Assembly (NCBI GenBank): GCA_001804345.1
Contig: MHFU01000045.1
Location: forward strand, 1-8,408
Length of the DNA stretch: 8,408 bases
Source: Omnitrophica bacterium RIFOXYB12_FULL_50_7
GTDB lineage: Bacteria > Omnitrophota > Omnitrophia > Omnitrophales > Aquincolibacteriaceae
Direction of reading: 5' to 3'
In this document: positions 1 through 5,423 of the stretch, piece by piece
Numbering within the stretch: position 1 is the first letter of the stretch
How the letters are laid out: every line of letters begins with the position of its first letter
Program-made: the position numbers and the translations under genes
Notes under the pieces: model-generated
The model's database searches: none
Told to the model about the DNA's origin: nothing
Seen by the model: the letters and a program-made list of their open reading frames with translations, nothing else

Positions 1-560
1 TTCTTCGCAAGCACGGAATAAACCTGGTAGGCCCCGGAAATCTTGGAACGAACATACCACTCCGCGCCTTCCCCAACATGACAGTGGGTACAGTTCACGC
101 GAGCATGGGAAGATTGATCGTAGGCCGTGTACTCCGGCTCCATCACTGTGTGGCAGACACGCCCGCAGAAGGTGTTCGATTCCGTAAAGTTGTACGCCCG
201 ATAGATCCCGATCGCAGAAAAGAGCAGAAAAACTGTCACGACTGCCCACGTGGTGTACGCCCATTTCTGATGAAGCGGATTGTTAAAATCAACGATTGGG
301 AACTTGGGGACATACCCGCTTTTACGGCTTCGCGCCCGTTCGATGAGTGCTCCCACCGGAATCAGGAGAAGGCTTAGAACAAGAAAACCGGGAACCAACA
401 TATAAGCCAGGATCCCCAAATAGGGATTTTTTTGCGGCAGGAAAAAATCCAGAAGAAAAAGGCAGGCAATAATAACGAAGAAAATGATGGAAAAAATTTT
501 CCCGGCAACGCTGATCCAGTTGTTGAAATAGCTTGGCTGTTTATCCACTGCGGAGCTCAT
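1..560 (-). CDS. NapC/NirT-family multiheme cytochrome c, membrane-anchored (C-terminal part cut by window edge)
   Basis: Only the first 186 codons are present; the gene continues beyond position 1. The ATG overlaps the stop of the NrfD-like gene as ATGA (560-557) and has a GAGGA ribosome site at 565-569, which fixes the start. The protein has hydrophobic segments at about residues 23-40, 50-72 and 102-119. The periplasmic part then begins with an unusual CxxxCH haem site (C132, C136, H137, followed by TVM) and a standard CxxCH (C157-H161). The stretch after the first haem (EPEYTAY, SxHARVxC, WYVRSKISG) is typical of a NapC/NirT-like family known from anaerobes, which usually carries further haems in the missing part. 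Such proteins pass electrons between the quinone pool and periplasmic cytochromes. Placement after the NrfD gene suggests it serves that module. Family assignment is firm; the electron partner is unknown. Confidence 0.88.
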   Translation of the reverse strand, partial: MSSAVDKQPSYFNNWISVAGKIFSIIFFVIIACLFLLDFFLPQKNPYLGILAYMLVPGFLVLSLLLIPVGALIERARSRKSGYVPKFPIVDFNNPLHQKWAYTTWAVVTVFLLFSAIGIYRAYNFTESNTFCGRVCHTVMEPEYTAYDQSSHARVNCTHCHVGEGAEWYVRSKISGAYQVYSVLAK

Positions 561-1789
561 ACTTTCCTCTGTCCTAAGATATCCTGTTTCTGGATCCCGG
601 GCTCCGGATCGTTCCAGGGAGGAAGAATTTTAACCAGAATACAAAGGATCACATAAGGCAAAACCAACAAACCGATAGCCACCAAAACACCTTCCAACCC
701 GAATAGTTGCGCCTTGTAAACCGTCAACCCGCGCAAACTTTTTGAAAAAAGCTGCCCTCCGATAACCACATTCCAACGAATGCTGAAAATACCCACCTGA
801 ACCAAAATGGCCGAGAGGAAATAAACAACCTTTTTTAACCCGGCAGACCCTTTTCCAAAGCGGGCAAGAATGATCCCGATCATGGGGATAATACTTCCAA
901 GAATGATCTGCGTTACGATCAGGCTGATGAACAAACGGTTGGTGACCAGTTGTCCCAGGATTTGGATGGATTCCTCCGACTCATAAAGGCGGTGAATAAA
1001 ATCCAACATCTCCAGGGAAAAATCGATGATCATGGCGTAAAGTAAAAATTCAGCCAGTTTATGCAAACAATTCATATCCATTGTTTTTTTGCGAAGCCAT
1101 GAGGAAGCGGCATAGATCAAAATCATCACCGCCATACCGGACACTAGCGCGGAAAACAGGAACACGATTGGCATTAAAACCGAACTCCACCACGGATTGG
1201 CTTTGATCGAGCCAAAAATAAATCCGACATAACCGTGAAGCATAAAAGCCGACGGAATCCCGATCACCGTGATCAACTTCCCCGCTTTGTGATCAAAGCG
1301 AACGGCCTCTTCCGAAATATCCGTCGCTCCTAACGTGAGCAAGAGATAAAAATATTTTATGATCCCTTTGCTTTGTCGGGAACGCAGCACAATATCCTTG
1401 CGATAATCAAACCAGACCTCTAAAAGCAACACCACGAGCAAATACCACGCGTAGACAAAACCAAACATCGCCATCGCGGATTGCAAATGCGGCGTCCACA
1501 GCATCTCCAAAGCACGCTCCGGATGCCCCAGGTGGGCAAAGAGCGGCATGGGCGCCACCAAGAGAAATGCAAGCGCGGACAAAAGAGAGAGCCGGTAAAC
1601 GGGCTGAAGGACTTTGACCTGAAAAACACGCTCAAGCGATGCGAGAATAAAAGCACCAGCCACAAGTCCCGTCAAGTAGGGATACAGAACGATCAAGAGG
1701 CCCCAATGGAGTTCAAATTCATTGGGGTACATGTATCCGCTGAAGTTTTGCACTCCCGTGACTGCATGACCGACAGACGCGACGTCCAT
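557..1789 (-). CDS. NrfD/HybB/DsrP-like integral membrane quinone-binding subunit
   Basis: This 410-residue polytopic protein has about nine hydrophobic segments, roughly at 28-51, 67-86, 105-126, 172-195, 203-228, 244-262, 283-309, 320-340 and 364-388. Recognisable family features are ELHWGLLIVLYPYLTG near the N-terminus, the PLFAHLGHPERALEML loop at 82-97, and RWNVVIGGQ at 338-346, the conserved signature near the C-terminus of HybB/DsrP/ActC-type proteins. These subunits exchange electrons between menaquinone or ubiquinone and a partner four-cluster ferredoxin subunit, which is encoded immediately upstream with a 3-nt gap. The ATG at 1789 is preceded by a GGAGAGG-like stretch inside the end of the upstream gene. 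The stop overlaps the next gene by ATGA, so translational coupling is likely. The length of about 410 residues fits the longer HybB/DsrP/ActC branch better than the short NrfD/PsrC branch. The direction of quinone chemistry cannot be read from the sequence. Confidence 0.9.
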   Translation of the reverse strand: MDVASVGHAVTGVQNFSGYMYPNEFELHWGLLIVLYPYLTGLVAGAFILASLERVFQVKVLQPVYRLSLLSALAFLLVAPMPLFAHLGHPERALEMLWTPHLQSAMAMFGFVYAWYLLVVLLLEVWFDYRKDIVLRSRQSKGIIKYFYLLLTLGATDISEEAVRFDHKAGKLITVIGIPSAFMLHGYVGFIFGSIKANPWWSSVLMPIVFLFSALVSGMAVMILIYAASSWLRKKTMDMNCLHKLAEFLLYAMIIDFSLEMLDFIHRLYESEESIQILGQLVTNRLFISLIVTQIILGSIIPMIGIILARFGKGSAGLKKVVYFLSAILVQVGIFSIRWNVVIGGQLFSKSLRGLTVYKAQLFGLEGVLVAIGLLVLPYVILCILVKILPPWNDPEPGIQKQDILGQRKV

Positions 1790-1792
1790 AGG

Positions 1793-2566
1793 CTACCTGA
1801 CCTCTCCTTCAGCTCCGGCATAAAACACCACGGGTTTGGTATTTAGGGCCGGCTTCAAAACGCTCGTCCTGTTAAAACGGATGAACCTCCGAATGGGGCT
1901 GCTTTCACTATCAAGCTCTCCGAAAATTCTGGCCTGAGTCGGACAAACTTCGACACACGCCGGAAGCAGGCCCTTGTTAATGCGGTGGTAACAAAATGTA
2001 CACTTATCGGCAACGTGTTTCACGGGATGCATATATCGCGCTCCATAGGGACAAGCCTGAATACAGTAGCGGCATCCCACGCAATATTCTTCATCCACCA
2101 ATACCACGCCGTCGGGAGTCCTGAAGGTCGCGCCCACGGGACAAACTTGAACACAAGGAGGATTGGCGCAATGGTTGCAAAGCTTCGGCACAAAAAACGC
2201 CTTCAGGATTTTTTGCCCGTCCTTCACCTCGGGAAAACCATCAACCCCGCCATTCGGACTATCCACAAGGGGCTCACCCTTGACGGGGATCCGATAACGT
2301 TCGATCCACGTCCTGAAAAAATGCGGCTCGAGAGGCACCTTATTTTCCTTCTTGCAGGCAGCAGCACATCGTCCACAGCCAATACACTTAGAGACATTAA
2401 TCCCCATGGCATATTTTTTTACTGCACTCCCGGCTGACGTCAAAGCCTTGATCTCTTTGGCGAAAATGCTTTTTAGACCAAAGGAAGACGCGAGCAGCCA
2501 CGCCCCAGCGATTTGTAAGCCCTTCTTTAAAAATTGTTTACGAGAAAGCAAGGTTTGAATGTCCAT
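1793..2566 (-). CDS. Four-cluster [4Fe-4S] ferredoxin-type electron-transfer subunit (NrfC/HybA/DsrO-like), Tat-like signal
   Basis: The 257-residue protein carries sixteen cysteines in the classic arrangement for four [4Fe-4S] clusters: C61/C64/C67/C71, C130/C133/C138/C142, C162/C165/C168/C172 and C189/C192/C204/C208. This is the electron-wire subunit of complex-iron-sulfur-molybdoenzyme-type modules. It normally sits between an NrfD-like membrane partner (the next gene) and a periplasmic redox partner. The N-terminus has SRKQFLKKG followed by a hydrophobic stretch at about 17-34, a Tat-like signal with RK in place of RR. An in-frame extension of 54 codons to 2728 exists, but it would lie inside the upstream cytochrome gene. 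ATG at 2566, one base after that gene's TAA, is preferred, although its ribosome site is weak (GGAC). No molybdopterin catalytic subunit accompanies it in the window. Confidence 0.9.
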   Translation of the reverse strand: MDIQTLLSRKQFLKKGLQIAGAWLLASSFGLKSIFAKEIKALTSAGSAVKKYAMGINVSKCIGCGRCAAACKKENKVPLEPHFFRTWIERYRIPVKGEPLVDSPNGGVDGFPEVKDGQKILKAFFVPKLCNHCANPPCVQVCPVGATFRTPDGVVLVDEEYCVGCRYCIQACPYGARYMHPVKHVADKCTFCYHRINKGLLPACVEVCPTQARIFGELDSESSPIRRFIRFNRTSVLKPALNTKPVVFYAGAEGEVR

Positions 2567-2567
2567 T

Positions 2568-3317
2568 TTAACGGTCCACAGTTGGAGAGTGAGGATAGTG
2601 ACATTCCCAACACAAATAACGTCCCCCGTGAGTCGCAAGATCAACTCTCGGAATCTCTTTAGGCCCTGTTGCGCCACGAGCATGACACTGTCCGCACAAC
2701 TCTTTATTGCGAGGCTTGCTGACCTCAAAAGATCTCGGTGTTACAAAGTGCTCAGCAGGAGCCGTGTGGCACACGGTACATTCCAGGCCCGCGTGATGCG
2801 ACACAGACTTCTCACTGGCAATCCCTCGATGGCAAGCACTGCATTGCTCAGGGGTATGCGGCGGTGTTGGATTATGCGGGTTATGGCATGACATACACGC
2901 TTTACCCGGATTATGTTTGGCGGCAATAATCTGAGGAAATCCCGTAGGTCGAGCGGGATTGTAGTCATGGCAAATCGGGCAATAGTCACGTCCACGGGGC
3001 TTGGTGGGAGCATATTGATCCGGCGCTTCCACATGCTTGGCAGCCGGTCCATGGCAAGTCTCACAGGCAACATCCTTGTGATAGGATTTCGCCTTGAGAT
3101 CATAAATGGTGTCATGGCAATCGTAACAGGCTGCGACCCCGGCGTAGACAATTTCACGAGCTTTATTCTCTTCAATGGCCTCAGCACGATAATGTCCCAA
3201 GACTCCAAAACTGGCGGGGATAAAAAGTCTCCGGGCGACCAAAAAGAGAGTGAGAATGATGACGAAAACGATTCCAATGCTTATCAGTTGCTGCGGAACT
3301 TTCCTGAAGTATTTCAA
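2568..3317 (-). CDS. Membrane-anchored octaheme c-type cytochrome
   Basis: The 249-residue protein has one N-terminal hydrophobic anchor (about 11-29) and then eight CxxCH haem sites at C64, C85, C113, C141, C159, C180, C208 and C236. Many extra histidines could provide bis-His ligation. The periplasmic part has repeated His/Pro-rich spacers (NPHNPTPPHTPEQC, YPHSP). I recognise it as a cytochrome c3/c7-like multiheme protein but not as a named family member. It precedes the four-cluster ferredoxin gene by 1 nt, so it is probably the periplasmic haem subunit of the NrfD module, comparable in position to NrfB, QrcA or DsrJ. The start appears to be TTG at 3317: a stop codon lies directly upstream, a GGATGG ribosome-like site sits 6 nt before it, and no later start keeps the membrane anchor. 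A terminator-like hairpin lies only about 30 nt upstream. Confidence 0.88.
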   Translation of the reverse strand: MKYFRKVPQQLISIGIVFVIILTLFLVARRLFIPASFGVLGHYRAEAIEENKAREIVYAGVAACYDCHDTIYDLKAKSYHKDVACETCHGPAAKHVEAPDQYAPTKPRGRDYCPICHDYNPARPTGFPQIIAAKHNPGKACMSCHNPHNPTPPHTPEQCSACHRGIASEKSVSHHAGLECTVCHTAPAEHFVTPRSFEVSKPRNKELCGQCHARGATGPKEIPRVDLATHGGRYLCWECHYPHSPTVDR

Positions 3318-3475
3318 TTAACGCCATCCACTTTCAATAAAAAAATAACGGCTTTACTCGACTCAAGCCGTCAGATTTGATTTGTATTTCGTCTCGAAGC
3401 TAAAGTTATTTTTCCTTCTCTTCTAAACAGAGAATTCCCCCGCAGCGGCACATAATTGTAACGACTTTTAATGAA
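3318..3475 (-). promoter_or_regulatory. Leader region of the octaheme/NrfD block, possibly attenuated
   Basis: This non-coding stretch separates the two blocks. Read on the minus strand, it contains a TACAAT element (plus-strand 3455-3460) that could serve as a -10 box, though no convincing -35 box precedes it. Next comes a 15-codon open frame at 3453-3406 starting ATG and containing three cysteine codons, then the terminator-like hairpin at 3348-3371, then the TTG start of the octaheme gene. If transcription starts in this region, the hairpin would sit in the 5' leader. The promoter and short frame are inference only. Confidence 0.3.
3339..3371 (-). terminator. Intrinsic terminator or attenuator hairpin before the octaheme gene
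   Basis: A perfect 7-bp stem (ACGGCTT at 3348-3354, AAGCCGT at 3365-3371) with a 10-nt loop is followed on the minus strand by TA and a run of seven T (3345-3339). This is the form of a Rho-independent terminator for leftward transcription. It either ends the cytochrome b transcript or acts as an attenuator for the genes downstream. Confidence 0.7.
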
Positions 3476-3498
3476 AAAACACCTTCTTTTTCGGAAGG
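3474..3498 (-). terminator. Candidate intrinsic terminator after cytochrome b
   Basis: Read on the minus strand, a CCTTC/GAAGG stem (3498-3494 with 3486-3482) encloses a 7-nt loop and is followed by TG and six T (3479-3474). It lies about 45 nt after the cytochrome b stop. The stem is only 5 bp, so it is weaker than the hairpin further left. Confidence 0.45.
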
Positions 3499-3542
3499 GA
3501 ATATTCTCGAAAGATTTTTCGGCACAATTTTTGAATCAACTG

Positions 3543-4721
3543 TTACTTTGGAGGAGTCTGCGGGGGCTGAAGACTTTCAGAAGATCCCGCGTTCGCCTTG
3601 ATCAAACGAGGTATGCCGTAGATATCAAACTCATACGTTTTTCCAAAAAAGTTCTTTTTCGTTTCGGCCACGGCTCCCAACATTCCAAGGCCCACCAGTA
3701 AAAGAAGCCCGGCGATCCCGAGCATCATGGAGATAGGTCGTTTAAAAGGATTTCTTTCTTTCCCCCTGTCCAGAAAAGGCAAGATGACCAGGATGAGCGG
3801 TCCAAGGGACGTGATAAAGATACCCACGAGCTTTGGAAAATATTTGATCATTTGATACATCGGCAGGAAATACCACTCGGGCTTGATCGCGAAAGGCGTT
3901 TGGAGCGGGTCGGCCTTCTCTCCAAGATCAAAAGGCTTGAGGATGGCTAAGGTGATCAAGACCCCCAGCAGAATAAAGAAAACAATTCCTTCTTTCAGCA
4001 CGTGATCCGGGAAGAACGGCACGCCCTCTTTGAGCTTGGGTTCCTTGCCAGGCGACACGGGATCCATCGTCGCGATCCCCTGGTAACGGACAAGAAAAAG
4101 ATGCGCAACAATCAGAAAGAAAAGGACCCACGGAAGAATAATGACATGCACGACAAAGAACCGGGAGATGGTTTCCCCTCCAACAGCGCCCCCTCCGCGC
4201 AGGAGGGTTTTGATAAAATTACCCATCCAGGGAATAGCCCCGGCTATTTCCGTCCCCACCGTCGTGGCCCAATAAGCCAATTGATTCCAAGGCAAAAGAT
4301 ATCCCGTGAATCCAAACACCAGTGTCAGAAAAAAAAGCGCCGCACCAATGACCCAGGTCAGCTCCCGCGGTTTTTTATAGGAACCTGTAATGTAGGTCCT
4401 GAGCATATGCAAGAACAGCACGATGATCATCAGGTTCGCGCCCCAGGCGTGAACCTGGCGAAAAAGCCATCCCATGTAAGTCGTGGTCATAATGAATTTC
4501 ACGCTTTCAAAGGCGTCGTGCACCGTAGGCCGGTAATATACAAGCAGCAAGATCCCGGTAAACACCTGGCTTACAAAAAGGAAGAGAGACATACTCCCAA
4601 GCGTGTGGAACCAACTGATATTTTCGGGAAGAGGTTTTTCTACTTGCCCCTTAATCACTTCTTCGATTTGGTCGACGTCGTACCGGTCGGCAAACCAGGA
4701 TTTGATCCAACCTTTGATCAT
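3543..4721 (-). CDS. Cytochrome b of a Rieske/cytochrome b (bc-type) complex, fused b6/subunit IV form
   Basis: The 392-residue membrane protein is the quinol-oxidising, di-haem core of a bc-type complex. Haem-ligand histidines are H91/H105 (13 residues between) and H192/H207 (14 residues between, as in cytochrome b6). PEWY, the quinol-site signature, is at 281-284 in PEWYFLPMYQ. The N-terminal four-helix region and the C-terminal subunit IV-like region are in one chain, ending after a final hydrophobic segment at about 333-351 with a short Pro-rich tail. The protein has no cysteine, so the Cys that binds the extra haem c in b6-type proteins is absent; threonine or a neighbour occupies that place near T40. 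ATG at 4721 with GGAG five bases upstream is preferred. An in-frame GTG at 4784 would add 21 residues that do not look like family sequence. The Rieske gene lies upstream, but across an unusual 231-nt spacer. Confidence 0.93.
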   Translation of the reverse strand: MIKGWIKSWFADRYDVDQIEEVIKGQVEKPLPENISWFHTLGSMSLFLFVSQVFTGILLLVYYRPTVHDAFESVKFIMTTTYMGWLFRQVHAWGANLMIIVLFLHMLRTYITGSYKKPRELTWVIGAALFFLTLVFGFTGYLLPWNQLAYWATTVGTEIAGAIPWMGNFIKTLLRGGGAVGGETISRFFVVHVIILPWVLFFLIVAHLFLVRYQGIATMDPVSPGKEPKLKEGVPFFPDHVLKEGIVFFILLGVLITLAILKPFDLGEKADPLQTPFAIKPEWYFLPMYQMIKYFPKLVGIFITSLGPLILVILPFLDRGKERNPFKRPISMMLGIAGLLLLVGLGMLGAVAETKKNFFGKTYEFDIYGIPRLIKANAGSSESLQPPQTPPK

Positions 4722-4784
4722 TTTTTCTCCGACTTCTTGTTTATAACTGAGCTTTTGCAAAATAGCTGATATTCTTTTGGCCAC

Positions 4785-4935
4785 GCTGTTTGGCTACGGT
4801 AACGATGCCCGTTTCGTCTTTACGGTTACGGCTACTTTTTTTTCGTTTATCGATGTTACCGTTGCCCCCACCGATACGGGCTTCGCAACCCTTGCCGCGA
4901 CCGAATACCAAAGACAAGTATTCCGCTAAATTCCA
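4785..4935. repeat. Palindrome-rich spacer, possible interspersed repeat element
   Basis: The stretch between the Rieske stop and the cytochrome b leader has repeated motifs: ACGGTAAC at 4796-4803 pairs perfectly with GTTACCGT at 4855-4862; TACGGTTACGGCTAC occurs at 4821-4835; CGATGCCCGTTTCG (4803-4816) matches the reverse complement of 4872-4885 at 12 of 14 positions; GAATAC and GTATTC face each other at 4903-4908 and 4918-4923. It is visibly more GC-rich than the AT-rich sequence on both sides. It fits a small repeat or miniature element, but only one copy is in the window. Strand and exact ends are uncertain. Confidence 0.4.
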
Positions 4936-4952
4936 GCTTTACAAAGATGCCG

Positions 4953-5423
4953 TTATAATTTAATAAAAACTTTCCCGTTAATAACTTTTACCGGATAGGT
5001 CGGCAATGGCCGGGGCGGTGGCCCGGAAACGACCCGCCCTTCGAGATCAAAAACGCCGGCATGGCACGGACATACGATCTCGCGTTTGGGACCGTCCCAA
5101 TCCACCACACAGCCAAGGTGAGTACAGATGGCCGAAAACGCCTTGATCTCCTGCGCCGTCCTGATCAAAAGTAAAGCGCTACCGCCAAGAAACACCTTCT
5201 TAAAACCGCCGACCGGGATCTCGTCAAGGGCGGCAACCTCTTCCATGTCTACTTTGGGACCATGGCCCATGACAGGCCAGAGATAAGCCAGCGCAGGAAA
5301 TAGCATCCCGGAAAGCGTGGCCAAGATCCCCCCTTTAATGACCCAATCAAGAAAATCACGGCGGGACATTTCTTTTTTCAGAACCGCCGGTCCCTCTAAG
5401 TTCTGGTCCTCGGTATTCTTCAC
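4953..5423 (-). CDS. Rieske [2Fe-2S] iron-sulfur protein of the bc-type complex
   Basis: The 156-residue protein has a twin-arginine signal (MSRRDFLDW at 19-27), a hydrophobic signal-anchor at about 30-51 and a periplasmic Rieske domain. Cluster boxes are CTHLGC (ligands C100, H102; disulfide C105) and CPCHAG (ligands C118, H121; disulfide C120), followed by the Pro-loop GPPPRPLP at 134-141. It takes an electron from quinol at the cytochrome b Qo site and passes it to a c-type cytochrome. The GTG start at 5423 forms a GTGA overlap with the upstream nonaheme gene, suggesting coupling, with an AGGA-containing stretch upstream. An internal ATG at residue 19 is an alternative start that would place the RR motif at the extreme N-terminus. 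It should need the Tat machinery, whose genes lie in the same cluster. Confidence 0.95.
   Translation of the reverse strand: MKNTEDQNLEGPAVLKKEMSRRDFLDWVIKGGILATLSGMLFPALAYLWPVMGHGPKVDMEEVAALDEIPVGGFKKVFLGGSALLLIRTAQEIKAFSAICTHLGCVVDWDGPKREIVCPCHAGVFDLEGRVVSGPPPRPLPTYPVKVINGKVFIKL

Noticed and set aside
78..377. A 99-codon plus-strand open frame at the left edge
   Set aside because: It lies opposite the NapC/NirT-like cytochrome, which has a good start, ribosome site and haem motifs; the plus-strand frame has neither a domain nor a ribosome site.
1985..2437. A 150-codon plus-strand open frame opposite the ferredoxin subunit
   Set aside because: The minus strand carries sixteen correctly spaced cluster cysteines; the plus-strand frame is a mirror of that coding bias.
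4002..4769. A 255-codon open frame on the plus strand antisense to cytochrome b
   Set aside because: It is rich in Lys, Arg, His and Gln with no recognisable domain, and the opposite strand encodes an unmistakable cytochrome b with all haem ligands.
4740..4945. Open frames through the palindromic spacer on the minus strand, one without an ATG running for about 65 codons
   Set aside because: No start codon with a ribosome site was found and the content reflects repeated CGTAAC-like units. More than one frame is open, which fits repeat sequence better than a gene.
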